DNA of 64,000 nt from Microbacterium pseudoresistens (GCF_013409745.1 NZ_JACCBH010000001.1:682001-746000), one strand, 5' to 3'; shown: positions 18,753 to 27,993, counted from the first letter of the stretch. Translations and numbers: made by a program. Notes: a model not told the origin generated them from the letters alone.

Positions 18753-19379
18753 ATGAGTCTGATCAGCAGAGGACATCCGTCCCGGGGCGAGGGGTTCGTG
18801 CTCGGTCTCGTCGCGACGGGCGCGGTCAGCGTGGCGGCGGCGGCGATCGTCGCGGTCGTGAAGGCTGTGATCGCGCTGTTCCAGCCCGCCGTCGAGGTGC
18901 GGATGCCCGTGCAGGAGGTCGACGCTTCGGCGCTCTCCGGGCTCCCGGGTATCTCCGCTGCCGCCTACGACTCAGCGACGGTGACGATGACCGAGCTCTC
19001 GGCGGGTGCGCGTTGGATGCTTCTGCTGGAGGCTTCGCTGCCCGCTCTCGCGACGGTCGGCGTGTGTGCGGCGGCGTGGTGGCTGGGGGTCTCACTCATC
19101 CGGGCGAGGCCGTTCCGGCGATCGATGGCGTGGACAATCGGCGTCGCCGCCTGTCTGGTCATCGCGGGCGGCCTGTTCGGCCAGTTGGCGGGCGCGATCG
19201 GTCGCGCGATCGCCGTCGACGGGATCGCTGCCGCGGATCCGCGCGCCCACGATGTGTTCTGGGCCTTCCTCGTGCAACTGGATCTGGCCCCACTCGGCTG
19301 GGGTTTCGCCCTCGCGCTCGTGGCGACCGCGTTCCAGGTCGGCGAGCGGATGCAGCGCGACACGAAGGGGCTGGTATGA
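18753..19379 (+). CDS. DUF2975-type membrane protein
   Basis: 208-residue integral membrane protein with four hydrophobic segments. It resembles the DUF2975 family, whose genes are typically paired with a small YozG-like Cro/C1 regulator, as here. ATG 18753 follows a strong GGAGGAG. An in-frame ATG at 18657 would add a repetitive SNxxNx tail, but it overlaps the -10 box, so it is unlikely. The gene is translationally coupled to the regulator through an ATGA overlap. Cellular role unknown. Confidence 0.75.
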   Translation: MSLISRGHPSRGEGFVLGLVATGAVSVAAAAIVAVVKAVIALFQPAVEVRMPVQEVDASALSGLPGISAAAYDSATVTMTELSAGARWMLLLEASLPALATVGVCAAAWWLGVSLIRARPFRRSMAWTIGVAACLVIAGGLFGQLAGAIGRAIAVDGIAAADPRAHDVFWAFLVQLDLAPLGWGFALALVATAFQVGERMQRDTKGLV

Positions 19380-19612
19380 CTCCGGCTGCCTCGGACGACG
19401 AAGACACCGGCATCCGCTGCCTCCTGGATGAGTTGCTCGTCGAACGGGGGATGACGTTGACGGAGCTGAGCAGGATCGTCGGGGTGAGCCTCGTGAACCT
19501 CTCGGTGCTGAAGAACGATCGCGCTCGGGCGATCCGCTACTCGACGCTGCGCGCGATCTGCGAGGCGCTCGACTGCGAGGTCGGAGATCTGCTGGTGCTG
19601 GCTCCTCGGTGA
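19376..19612 (+). CDS. XRE-family (YozG-like) transcriptional regulator
   Basis: 78-residue single-domain Cro/C1 HTH protein: LTELSRIVGVSLVNLSVLKN is the helix-turn-helix and TLRAICEALDCEVGDLL the family's C-terminal helices. Its ATG overlaps the DUF2975 stop. Proteins of this type usually autoregulate the membrane-protein/regulator pair; the phased repeats at 18641-18730 are candidate sites. Confidence 0.88.
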   Translation: MTPAASDDEDTGIRCLLDELLVERGMTLTELSRIVGVSLVNLSVLKNDRARAIRYSTLRAICEALDCEVGDLLVLAPR

Positions 19613-19637
19613 GCAACCGTTCCGCGCAGCGTCTTGG

Positions 19638-19685
19638 CCACCTGTCGTAAGACCCACCTGTCGTAAGAGCCACCTGTCGTGAGAG
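19638..19685 (+). repeat. Three tandem 16-bp repeats
   Basis: CCACCTGTCGTAAGAC, CCACCTGTCGTAAGAG and CCACCTGTCGTGAGAG run head to tail between the XRE gene and hipB. The last unit plus the next bases can form a CACCT/AGGTG stem. Purpose unknown. Confidence 0.85.
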
Positions 19686-19705
19686 GTGTCGCAAGCATCG
19701 GTCAC

Positions 19706-19750
19706 TATCGTGTTATCGCGATAGTGCGTCGCTATCGCTATTTCGCGATA
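19706..19750. promoter_or_regulatory. Two HipB-type operators upstream of hipBA
   Basis: TATCG-N8-CGATA occurs twice: 19706-19723 and 19733-19750, with centres 27 bases apart. The layout mirrors the TATCC-N8-GGATA operators of E. coli hipBA with the inner base pair changed. They lie 41-85 bases before the hipB start. Confidence 0.8.
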
Positions 19751-19790
19751 TAGGGGTACTGTCGTGCAATAGCGATTGGAGTTCGCCGTG

Positions 19791-20102
19791 ATGCACACAG
19801 CGCGACTGCGCTCCCCCGCCGACATCGGCACGGTGCTGTATGAAGCGCGCGTCGCCCGCGGCATGTCTCAGGTCGAGCTCGCGGCGCAGACCGACCTGCC
19901 ACAGAGCACCATCAGCGCGGTGGAGAATGGCATGTCGACGATCCACTTGCGAAGGCTGCTCGAGTTGGCACGGGCGACCGGACTCACCATCACCGCGTCG
20001 TGGGAGGACGACGAGTCAGCGGATGGCGAAGAGTCAGCTGATAACGCTGAGTCAGCGGGAGCGACGAATCAGCGAGGGGGCGATGATGCGACTCGCGGTT
20101 GA
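19791..20102 (+). CDS. hipB: HipB-like antitoxin / XRE regulator
   Basis: 103-residue DNA-binding protein. The Cro/C1 HTH covers about residues 8-65 (VLYEARVARGMSQVELAAQT, then the recognition helix QSTISAVENG), followed by an acidic, probably disordered tail (DDESADGEESADNAES). The ATG has GGAG nine bases upstream; a GTG three bases earlier is also possible. It overlaps hipA by 20 bases. It should repress the operon through the two TATCG-N8-CGATA sites and neutralise HipA. Confidence 0.85.
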   Translation: MHTARLRSPADIGTVLYEARVARGMSQVELAAQTDLPQSTISAVENGMSTIHLRRLLELARATGLTITASWEDDESADGEESADNAESAGATNQRGGDDATRG

Positions 20103-21288
20103 GCTGTACGGGACCCGAGTCGGAATCCTCGAAGGAGATCCGCGCACGTACGACTTCACACCGAGAGCTGAGGCGATCGAGAGATTCGGCAGCGCGAGCA
20201 CGGTCATTTCCGTTGCCATTCCACTGGTCAGCAGGCCTCGTCGAGATCATGCCTCACGCCGACGCAACTGGTTCGCCGAGATCCTGCCAGAAGGCGATCA
20301 GTATGAATACCTCCTGGCCCAGAGCGCCCTCAGGCGTGGCGACGTTCCGGCCTTTCTCGGCAGATATGGCCGCGACGTCGCCGGTGCTCTGCAGATCTGG
20401 GATCTGGATGACCCCTCTGAGCCGCGCATCCCGTCGCTGCGCCCCGTGACGGATGCCGAGATACGAACACTTCTCGATGATCCGATCAGCGCGCCGCTCG
20501 GCAACGCAACCGACCTCGGTCGCACGTCGCTCGGCGGTGTGCAGCCGAAGATCCTGCTCGCCCGAACTCGCGATGGATGGGCGCAGGCATTGGGCGGACA
20601 TCCGACCACGCACATCCTCAAGCCGCAGCTGGATGGCGAGAAGGCGACAGTGATCTATGACGAGGAGTATGGATCACGTGTGGCCCGGGAGATGGGGCTG
20701 ACGGCCTTCTCCACCGCTATCACTCGCTTCGCGGGGCGCGCGGCGCTGGTGATCGAACGCTATGACAGGGCGAACGGCGAACGGATCCATCAAGAAGACT
20801 TCAATCAGGCGCTCGGAGCGAGCGGGAATCAGAAATATCAGGAGCTGGGCGGCGTCGTGACTCTTCGTCGCGTCGCGACAGTCCTCCAGCAGCATGCGCC
20901 AGGAGCAGACCTGCAGCGACTCGCCGAGATGGTGCTGCTCGCGGCGGCGATCGGGAACCTCGACCTGCATACGAAGAATCTCAGTCTGCTGCATCCGCTC
21001 GACGGCGAGGTGCGACTGGCTCCGGCCTACGACCTCGTTCCGCATGCGCATCACCCCGGTGATGGGCGCATGGCGCTGGCGATCAACGGCGTGTATCGAC
21101 ATGCCGAGCTCACTCGATCTGATCTGGTCGCAGAGTTCGCATCATGGGGTCTTCGACGCGCCGAACGTATCGTCACCGACACGCTCGATCGCATTGGGCT
21201 CGTTGTGGAAACCGAGACCCCTCTTGCCGGTGCTCATACCGCGCTGCAAGAGGACATCCGAGGATTCGTCGCGCGCTTGTCGGCGTGA
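20083..21288 (+). CDS. hipA: HipA-family serine/threonine kinase toxin
   Basis: 401 residues. The N-terminal HipA domain (VELYGTRVGILEGD) is followed by the kinase body: LGGVQPKILLA (ATP-binding loop region), THILKPQ, the catalytic GNLDLHTKN (Asp294, Asn299) and the metal-binding YDLVP (Asp317). All expected catalytic residues are present, so it looks active. Characterised HipA proteins phosphorylate glutamyl-tRNA synthetase or related targets and cause growth arrest or persistence; the target here is unknown. GC is lower than in flanking genes. There are two adjacent ATGs (20083, 20086). Confidence 0.88.
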   Translation: MMRLAVELYGTRVGILEGDPRTYDFTPRAEAIERFGSASTVISVAIPLVSRPRRDHASRRRNWFAEILPEGDQYEYLLAQSALRRGDVPAFLGRYGRDVAGALQIWDLDDPSEPRIPSLRPVTDAEIRTLLDDPISAPLGNATDLGRTSLGGVQPKILLARTRDGWAQALGGHPTTHILKPQLDGEKATVIYDEEYGSRVAREMGLTAFSTAITRFAGRAALVIERYDRANGERIHQEDFNQALGASGNQKYQELGGVVTLRRVATVLQQHAPGADLQRLAEMVLLAAAIGNLDLHTKNLSLLHPLDGEVRLAPAYDLVPHAHHPGDGRMALAINGVYRHAELTRSDLVAEFASWGLRRAERIVTDTLDRIGLVVETETPLAGAHTALQEDIRGFVARLSA

Positions 21289-21506
21289 CCTGACCGGCGG
21301 CACTATCAAGCCTCCGGACATCGAGCGCAGCCGCAGCGGCGCGGAGACAGGATGCCCAACGCCTGACGCCCCGCCGATCCGCCAGTCTCATCCGCACGGT
21401 GTGCACGCCCGCGCCCCGGCGTTCGCTTCGGCCGCGACATGGCCGGCACGGTGCAGATCTGCGACCCGTTCGCTCTCTGATGGACGCATCGACGCACCAC
21501 CGCAGC

Positions 21507-23003
21507 TCAGGCCGCGGCGGGTCGGAGTCGTCTCGGGGGTGGGTCGATGTCTCCCCATGCGTAACGGAGTGCGGCGCGGGGAACGAGCACGGTCCGCTCG
21601 CTTTCGGCATTGTGCAGGATGAAGTCGTCGGTGCCGTTTCGGGTGATCCGCCATCCGCCGTGGTGGAGGGTCATGTGGTGGTATCGGCAGAGCAGGATAC
21701 CGCGGTCGATGTCGGTGCGGCCTCCGTCTCGTTCCCATTCGTCGATGTGATGGGCTTCGCAGTAGGACGCGGGGCGGTCGCATCCCTTCCACCGGCAGCC
21801 ACCGTCGCGAACGGCGAGTGCGATCCGCTGCCGGGTCGTGAAGAGTCGGTGCTCACGGCCGACGTCGAGCGGGTTTCCGGATGCGTCGAGCGTGACGTTC
21901 ACGGTCCCTGCGTCGCACGCTCGGCGGTCCGCGACCGCGGCGGGCACGGTGACGAGGTCGTCTTCGGTGTGAGCGACCGGTGCGCGCCGGCCAGCGGTGT
22001 CGATGACCTGCACGAGCCGCAGTCCCGCCTGCCGCGTGCCGAACACCTGCTCGGGTTCGGCCAGTACGCCCGCCCGGATCACGTCGAGCACCAGGTCGTA
22101 GGAGAGCTGGTCGTTCGTGCGGGGATCGTCGACGAGTTCCGCGGCGCGGGACTTCTCGTCGGGATCGACGAATCGGGGCCCTCCCCGGCGCGGGCGCAGG
22201 GCGGCGGCGCGGATGCTCTCGACGAATGCCGCGCCCTCGTCATCGAACACGATGCTCGCCCGCCGCATCCCGATGTCGTCGATGTAAGTGCGGAAGCTTC
22301 TCTTCTCGAACCGGGCGAGGAATCGGGCCTCTGCCCCTTCGGGGTCGAGCATGTCGCGCACGCTCTGCGCGGCGATGCGCAGTTCTTCGACGGTGCGCTC
22401 GGCAGCCTCCCCGATGAGTTGTTCGGCGGCCTGCCGCCACGCCTCGCGCGTCTCGTCGTCGAACGCGACCCGGGCATCGGCGTCGATCTTCGGGTTGGCC
22501 GTCGCTGGCTCGCCGAGGCCGCGGCGGATCGCGTCGTAGGCGGTCGATGAGATCTCGCCGGCGCGCAACGCCTGTCGCAGCGGCTCGTGCCACGGAGTCT
22601 GGATGAGTTCGGCCGGCAGCGAAGACTCGCCACCCTCAGCGGTGCTGTCGGGCTCCGGCGCTGCATCTAGCAGCTCGACGCCGACCCGCACCTGCCGCGC
22701 GGCTTCTGCCTTTGTGGTTCCCGTGAGCTCCTGCACGAGTGCTGTCGGGGATCGGTGTCCGCGGCTCTGGGCGAGGCCGTTGTGCCCCGCATCCCGAGTG
22801 GATCGCGCGGCGATGACTCCGGCTGCGGCGAGCCGGATCTGCTCGACATGCCGACTGACCTCGGCCGCCTCGGACAGCACCGCCACGACTTCGGCATCCG
22901 TCATTCCGCCGACAGCCGACTGAACCGCCTCAGCGCAGACGTCGCCCTGGACCCGACCGCTCAGGGTCGAGATCAGCGATGCGACTGCGCTGAAATCTGC
23001 CAT
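21507..23003 (-). CDS. DUF222 / HNH endonuclease-domain protein (13E12 family)
   Basis: 498 residues: a long helical DUF222 region, then a C-terminal HNH domain with the treble-clef cysteines and catalytic histidines in CRWKGCDRPASYCEAHHIDE and CRYHHMTLHH. This family is numerous in Microbacteriaceae and mycobacteria; its role is unknown and mobile-element links have been suggested. The gene is complete. It is next to the restriction-modification locus but transcribed from its own promoter, which has a TTTATC-CACA-GATAAA palindrome. Confidence 0.9.
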   Translation of the reverse strand: MADFSAVASLISTLSGRVQGDVCAEAVQSAVGGMTDAEVVAVLSEAAEVSRHVEQIRLAAAGVIAARSTRDAGHNGLAQSRGHRSPTALVQELTGTTKAEAARQVRVGVELLDAAPEPDSTAEGGESSLPAELIQTPWHEPLRQALRAGEISSTAYDAIRRGLGEPATANPKIDADARVAFDDETREAWRQAAEQLIGEAAERTVEELRIAAQSVRDMLDPEGAEARFLARFEKRSFRTYIDDIGMRRASIVFDDEGAAFVESIRAAALRPRRGGPRFVDPDEKSRAAELVDDPRTNDQLSYDLVLDVIRAGVLAEPEQVFGTRQAGLRLVQVIDTAGRRAPVAHTEDDLVTVPAAVADRRACDAGTVNVTLDASGNPLDVGREHRLFTTRQRIALAVRDGGCRWKGCDRPASYCEAHHIDEWERDGGRTDIDRGILLCRYHHMTLHHGGWRITRNGTDDFILHNAESERTVLVPRAALRYAWGDIDPPPRRLRPAAA

Positions 23004-23038
23004 ACTTCATACTCGCACAGACCATCGAAATTCGAAGC

Positions 23039-23054
23039 TTTATCCACAGATAAA
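23039..23054. promoter_or_regulatory. Perfect 6-4-6 palindrome upstream of the DUF222 gene
   Basis: TTTATC-CACA-GATAAA, about 36 bases before the DUF222-HNH start. It contains one DnaA-box consensus (TTATCCACA, 23040-23048). A single box is not evidence of an origin; an operator is as likely. Confidence 0.4.
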
Positions 23055-23104
23055 CCCTGAGCCCGCCGACATACGAGCCTGCGCACCCCGCTCGCTGACG
23101 CACG

Positions 23105-25993
23105 TCAGGAATCGATCACCTCGAACTCAGGAAGCTCCGCGATCAGCCGCTGCGTCTCCAGGCTCACGGTGACAAGCGAGCGGATCAGATCGACCACGTA
23201 GCGCGGATTCTCCTGCTCGCGCAACCATGCGTTCGGATCGTTGACGATGCCCGACTTCTTGTCGGTCGTCACCTTATAACGGTCGATCACCCACTCGAGC
23301 GGGCTGCGCCCTGCGACCTTGTACTCGCTCTCGTTCTCGGGGATGCCGGTGATCGTGAGGTGCTCGTTATACCGGATGCCGGTGTGATCCTTGCGCGAGA
23401 TCCAGGACAGCTTGTCGATGCGGTAACGCTCGTAGGGATCGTCGGGCGCGGTGAGCGAGAGCTCTTCATTCAGCGGATGCTGCGCCACGGACTCATAGTC
23501 GACATGAAGCTCCGCCAGCTCGCGCCCGATGCGCGCATACTCGGCGAATCCCTTCACCTGCGGGATGCGCGGGAGCATTTTCTGCAGGTCGGCGGCATAT
23601 GTCTCGCGGTAGGTCGGGTGGTGCAGCAACGCGTAGATGGCGTAGAAGATGTCGTCTTTCGTGACCACGTCGCCGTGGACCTGGCGGTACGCATCGAGCG
23701 TCGCGTCGGTGATGTTGTCGACGCGACGGTGGCCGTCTACGACTTCGTCTGTGTCGGATGCCGCGAGAGCCTCGAGGTTCAGCGCGCCATCGGGAGCGGA
23801 TGCCGGTTCCCAGGTGTAGCGGGGGAAGACCTGGGAGTCTCCGTTCAAATGCAGGCTGACGAGCCCGTCCGCCATCAGCGCGGGAGTGCTGATTCGTGAG
23901 TCGGTGTTGATGGCGATGGCCACCGTAGAGTGGTTCACAGTTGGCGACACCCGCGCAGAGATACCCGGCGCATCGATCAAGCCTGGATCAAACCAGACTT
24001 GCTGGCGCATGAACGGTCTGAACTGAATCCGCCGTGGGCCGCCGGTGTGAGTCGTCATCGGTTTGCCTGTGCGCCGACGCGCAGTGAGCTTGTTCGACCA
24101 GCCGATCCGAGCAGCATCCGGCGTACGTGCATCGTCGGCGATCAATCGATTGAACTCATCAACCATCGCGCCAACATTCTGCTCCAGCCGCCCGGCGCCG
24201 AAATTGCACACCCATACATCACGGTTCGTGGATGCGCCAAGCGCGAAGTTCTGGAACACCCCAACTGTGCCGACACGGCCCTTCGAGACTTTGTCACCGA
24301 TCGGCTGGAAGGCAACGTAGCGCTCGTCTCGCTGGTTGATCCAGTCCCCCGCAGCGTTGGCCTGAACCGCCTCGAACTCGGTCGACTCGATTGACGAGTC
24401 GAGCCGTAGTCGATCCAGCTTCTCCTCACGAGTTAGATAGTCACCAACGTCCGCGTAGTGGACTCGTCCCGCACCAGGATGGTTCGGATCCTTGACCAGG
24501 ACTGTGATCGCAACGCCCGTCTGCGAGCCCTCCCCGAAGACCTTGCCCCCCTCCGCCTGCCAGTTCTTGACGCGCTGGTTGCCTCGCAAGTTGTAAACAA
24601 TCACGTCACTGAACTCTTGCGCCCAGCTGAGTCGGACGCCGTTCGCTACGGGGGAGTCCACAAACCCGGAGTTCGATACAAAGGCAACAACGCCCTGGTC
24701 ACCTAGTCGATCGGTAGCCCATCGGAGTGCTCTGTAGTAGGAGTCGTACAGCTTGGACTTCTGCGTCCCTGAGCTGAGGCGCATGTACGTCGCCGCGATC
24801 CGCGCATCAGTGGTCTTGTACTTCGCGTTCTGCGCCCCGTCATTTGCGCTGGACTGCCCCGCCCGATACGGCGGATTCATCAGGATCACGTCGACTTTCG
24901 TCGCGCGCTGCTTCTCCAGCCGCGCGTTGTTCTCCGGGAACACTCCCCCGGCGAGCTGACTGTCCCGCTCGTCCATCGCGAACGTGTCGGTCAGCGAGAT
25001 CCCCTGGAACCCGCCCTCGGCCGGATCGATGCCGTTCTCCGCGCACAGTTCCCGGTACACGCTCTCGATGTTGACCGCCGCGATGTAGTAACTGAGCAGC
25101 ACGATCTCGTTCGCGAACAGCTCCTGCCTGTACTTGCGCGTCAGGTCCTCTGGTTTGATGAGCCCGATCTGCATGAGCCGGGTCAGGAACGTCCCGGTCC
25201 CCACGAACGGTTCGAGGATATTCACGCCCTCATCGCTCAGTCGTTTGCCGAAGTGCTGGTGCAGCGCAGCATCCGCCGATCGCAGGATGTAGTCGACGAC
25301 TTCGACCGGTGTGAAGACGATGCCCATCCGGTCGGCCAGCAACGGGAACGCCTTCGAGAAGAACTTGTCGTAGAGCGTGACGAGCATCTGCTGCTTCGCC
25401 CGGACGCTCTCGAGCCCGCGGATCTTCTCGGTGATCTTGGCGTAGAACGCGTCGAGTGGCTCCCGCTCACGCGCGAAGGCCGCGTTCTCATCGAAGGTTG
25501 CGAGCACCTTCTCCATCGCCAGGGAGACCGGATTGTCCTGCGTGAACGAGCCATCCGGGAACATCGCCTCGAAGACCGGCTTGGTGATGAGATGCTGCGC
25601 GAGCAACTCGACCGCCTCGGACTCCGAGACATCCGGATTGACCGTCGCCCGCAGCGCCTTGACGAACGACTCGAACGGCGCGCGGTCGTTCTCCGGCGCG
25701 TCGACGTGAGCAGTGATCAGCGCGATGAAGCGCTGGGCGATCTCACCGATGTCGCTGGCCCAGTCGTCCCAGTACATGCGGTCGCCGACCTTGGCGACGA
25801 GCTTCGCGTAGACGGAGTCCTTCCATGCCTCAGCCGTCGAAGTGAGCCCGGGGAGCGTCGAGGCGAAGTGCGGGGCGCCCTGGCTCGCCCCGTTCCCCTC
25901 GCCCGCGTCATCCCGAGAGCGGTCTGAAGGAGCGTCGAAGGCCGAGGGCTCCCGTTTCTTCGGGGAAGTGAGGCTGACCCGCTCGATCAGCAC
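23105..25993 (-). CDS. Type ISP-like restriction enzyme, methyltransferase and target-recognition part
   Basis: 962 residues. A helical coupler region is followed by an N6-adenine methyltransferase with motif I ILEPFVGTGTF (about 259-269) and motif IV NPPY (373-376), then a long C-terminal target-recognition region. In LlaGI-like Type ISP enzymes this follows a nuclease-helicase on one polypeptide of about 1,500-1,600 residues. Here it is a separate frame starting at GTG 25993, overlapping the upstream stop in GTGCTGA. Reading without a one-base loss would join the halves as KLPEQVLIERV. The region around 23.9-24.8 kb is visibly poorer in GC, as expected for exchanged target-recognition domains. 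Confidence 0.85.
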   Translation of the reverse strand: MLIERVSLTSPKKREPSAFDAPSDRSRDDAGEGNGASQGAPHFASTLPGLTSTAEAWKDSVYAKLVAKVGDRMYWDDWASDIGEIAQRFIALITAHVDAPENDRAPFESFVKALRATVNPDVSESEAVELLAQHLITKPVFEAMFPDGSFTQDNPVSLAMEKVLATFDENAAFAREREPLDAFYAKITEKIRGLESVRAKQQMLVTLYDKFFSKAFPLLADRMGIVFTPVEVVDYILRSADAALHQHFGKRLSDEGVNILEPFVGTGTFLTRLMQIGLIKPEDLTRKYRQELFANEIVLLSYYIAAVNIESVYRELCAENGIDPAEGGFQGISLTDTFAMDERDSQLAGGVFPENNARLEKQRATKVDVILMNPPYRAGQSSANDGAQNAKYKTTDARIAATYMRLSSGTQKSKLYDSYYRALRWATDRLGDQGVVAFVSNSGFVDSPVANGVRLSWAQEFSDVIVYNLRGNQRVKNWQAEGGKVFGEGSQTGVAITVLVKDPNHPGAGRVHYADVGDYLTREEKLDRLRLDSSIESTEFEAVQANAAGDWINQRDERYVAFQPIGDKVSKGRVGTVGVFQNFALGASTNRDVWVCNFGAGRLEQNVGAMVDEFNRLIADDARTPDAARIGWSNKLTARRRTGKPMTTHTGGPRRIQFRPFMRQQVWFDPGLIDAPGISARVSPTVNHSTVAIAINTDSRISTPALMADGLVSLHLNGDSQVFPRYTWEPASAPDGALNLEALAASDTDEVVDGHRRVDNITDATLDAYRQVHGDVVTKDDIFYAIYALLHHPTYRETYAADLQKMLPRIPQVKGFAEYARIGRELAELHVDYESVAQHPLNEELSLTAPDDPYERYRIDKLSWISRKDHTGIRYNEHLTITGIPENESEYKVAGRSPLEWVIDRYKVTTDKKSGIVNDPNAWLREQENPRYVVDLIRSLVTVSLETQRLIAELPEFEVIDS

Positions 25994-27993
25994 CTGCTCG
26001 GCAGCTTGCCCGTGTACGCCGCCTGGTTGATCGCGGTATCGAGACGCTCGTCGTGGGCGCGCAGCGCCTGCAGCACCTGCCAGACGACCTTGTAGCGCTC
26101 GTTGTCGTTCAGCGCCTCCTCGGGCGAGACGCCGGCGGGGATCGCGATAGGCAGCACGATGTATCCGAGCCGCTTGCCCTCAGCTCGGCGCATCACCCGG
26201 CCGACGGCCTGCACCACATCGACCTGGCTCTTGCGCGGGCTGAGAAAAAGCACCGCATCGAGGCTCGGCACGTCGACGCCCTCGCTCAGGCAACGGGCGT
26301 TCGTGAGCACGCGGGCGACCGGACGACCGAACTGGTCTTGCTCAGGTGCCGCCTTCAGCCAGTCGAGCAGCTCGCCGCGCTGCGTGGCGTTCATCGTGCC
26401 GTCGACGTGCTCGGCTTCGACGGTCAGATCGTCGGTGTCGTCGTCGTTCTCGATGTTCGAGAGGTGTCCCTCGACGAGTGCCGTGAAGTCGCTCGCGACT
26501 CCCTCCGATGTCTTGATGTCCTTCGCAAAGGCGACGGCTCGCCGCATCGGCGCGGCGTCCGCTCCGAACCCCTCGGCGATCGATCCCGCGTTGCGCTTGG
26601 CCAGGGCGTTCCAGCATCCGATGAGCTTCGCGACGTCGGTGACGGCGAGTTCGCGACCCTCGTGCGCGAGCTCCTGCTGAAGCGATTCGACGATCTCGTC
26701 CTCGCTGATGCCGAGCACGACGACCTTGTAGTCGGTGAGCAGGCCCTTGCGAACGGCCTCGTCGAACCCGATCCGATACAGGACCGGGCCGTAGAGGTCC
26801 TCGTCGTCCATCGAGACCAGCTCTGCCGAACGCTGTGAGGCCGCGTTCTTCACCTCGGGTGCGAAGATCCGTGGTGTCGCCGTCATGTACACCCGGGCGG
26901 CGGCCGGGATGACGGCGTCGTCATGCACCTTGACGAAGTGCGACTCGTCGTCTCCGGCGAGCGTCACCCCGGTCGTACGGTGCGCCTCATCGCAGATGAC
27001 GAGGTCGAACGTGTCGCCGCGGATCTTCTGCGCCTCGGCCACGGCGTCGATCGACTGATACGTCGAGAACACGACGGTCAGTCCCTCGTGCTCCTCATCG
27101 ACGTCGCCGAGGAGCGCCGCGAGCTTCTTGCCGTCGGTCGTCGCCGGGGCCCCGAGGTCTTCGAGCATGACGCTCGTGAGGTCATCGTTCTTGCGGCGCC
27201 CGATGTTCGTGTCAGAGCCGACCGCGAACGCACGGAAACCGAGTTCCGGGTCTCGCTCGCGCGACCACTCCTCCAACGACTGCTGCAGCAGTGCCAGCGA
27301 GGGCACCATGAACAGCACCGATGCCGCGCCACCGGTGCGCTCGATCACCCATCGCTCCGCGAGCTTGAGCGCAGTGAACGTCTTGCCCGTGCCGCAGGCC
27401 ATGATGAGCTTGCCGCGGTTCTGCGGAGAGTTCGGAACGAGTCCGTCGAGCACGGCGCGCACAGCTTCGTGCTGGTGAGAACGCAACGTTTTCACCGGGT
27501 GGCGTTCTGGCGCGACCTCTGGCTTGAGCAGTTCGTACGTCGACCAGTCGATCGCGCTGTGCCGCAACTCATCCAGCGAGATTCGGCGCACCGGCTTCGA
27601 GCGGTTTTTGAGCGCTTCTATGGCGTTCGCCGACCACGGCACGGTCGTGGTGTCGATCACCAAGCCCTCGGTGAACGGCTCGCGACCGAGCGCTTCGAAG
27701 AAGGAGTCGAGGTCGCCCTTCTGCATCCGATGCTCTTCGCGGAAGAACTTCACCTGGACGGCGAGCAGCCCACCGCCGCGCACCTCGGCGACCAGATCGA
27801 TGCCGGTGTCGGGGCGTCCGTCACGACCCGGCCAATCCCGCCAGAGCCATACCGCTCCGAGTTGATCGGCCCAGAGCGGTTCGACGGTCAAGTAGTGGCG
27901 CGCAAGCTGCTCGAGATAGTTGCCCGCCATGCGTTTGCTGTCCGCGAGTCCGCGGAACTGAGTAAGGAGCGCATCGAGTTCTTCGTCGACCAC
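25987..27993 (-). CDS. Type ISP-like restriction enzyme, nuclease-helicase part
   Basis: 668 residues. The N-terminal Mrr-like nuclease shows GIDLVAEVRGGGLLAVQVKF (Asp...Gln-x-Lys catalytic pattern). It is followed by a superfamily 2 translocase with Walker A ACGTGKTF, DEAH box ICDEAHRTTG, motif III MTATPRI and motif VI QAVGRVMRRAEG. The protein stops at LPSRC just where homologues would run on into the methyltransferase half. I prefer GTG 27993 (GGGAGG eight bases upstream); GTG 28017 is the alternative. A perfect inverted repeat (28001-28027) covers this start area. Confidence 0.85.
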   Translation of the reverse strand: MVDEELDALLTQFRGLADSKRMAGNYLEQLARHYLTVEPLWADQLGAVWLWRDWPGRDGRPDTGIDLVAEVRGGGLLAVQVKFFREEHRMQKGDLDSFFEALGREPFTEGLVIDTTTVPWSANAIEALKNRSKPVRRISLDELRHSAIDWSTYELLKPEVAPERHPVKTLRSHQHEAVRAVLDGLVPNSPQNRGKLIMACGTGKTFTALKLAERWVIERTGGAASVLFMVPSLALLQQSLEEWSRERDPELGFRAFAVGSDTNIGRRKNDDLTSVMLEDLGAPATTDGKKLAALLGDVDEEHEGLTVVFSTYQSIDAVAEAQKIRGDTFDLVICDEAHRTTGVTLAGDDESHFVKVHDDAVIPAAARVYMTATPRIFAPEVKNAASQRSAELVSMDDEDLYGPVLYRIGFDEAVRKGLLTDYKVVVLGISEDEIVESLQQELAHEGRELAVTDVAKLIGCWNALAKRNAGSIAEGFGADAAPMRRAVAFAKDIKTSEGVASDFTALVEGHLSNIENDDDTDDLTVEAEHVDGTMNATQRGELLDWLKAAPEQDQFGRPVARVLTNARCLSEGVDVPSLDAVLFLSPRKSQVDVVQAVGRVMRRAEGKRLGYIVLPIAIPAGVSPEEALNDNERYKVVWQVLQALRAHDERLDTAINQAAYTGKLPSRC

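Noticed and set aside
19638..19685. A CRISPR array
   Set aside because: The three 16-bp repeats are contiguous with no spacers and there are no cas genes.
23040..23048. A DnaA-box consensus (TTATCCACA)
   Set aside because: A single box within a short palindrome upstream of a DUF222-HNH gene; no cluster, no AT-rich unwinding region, no dnaA or dnaN nearby.
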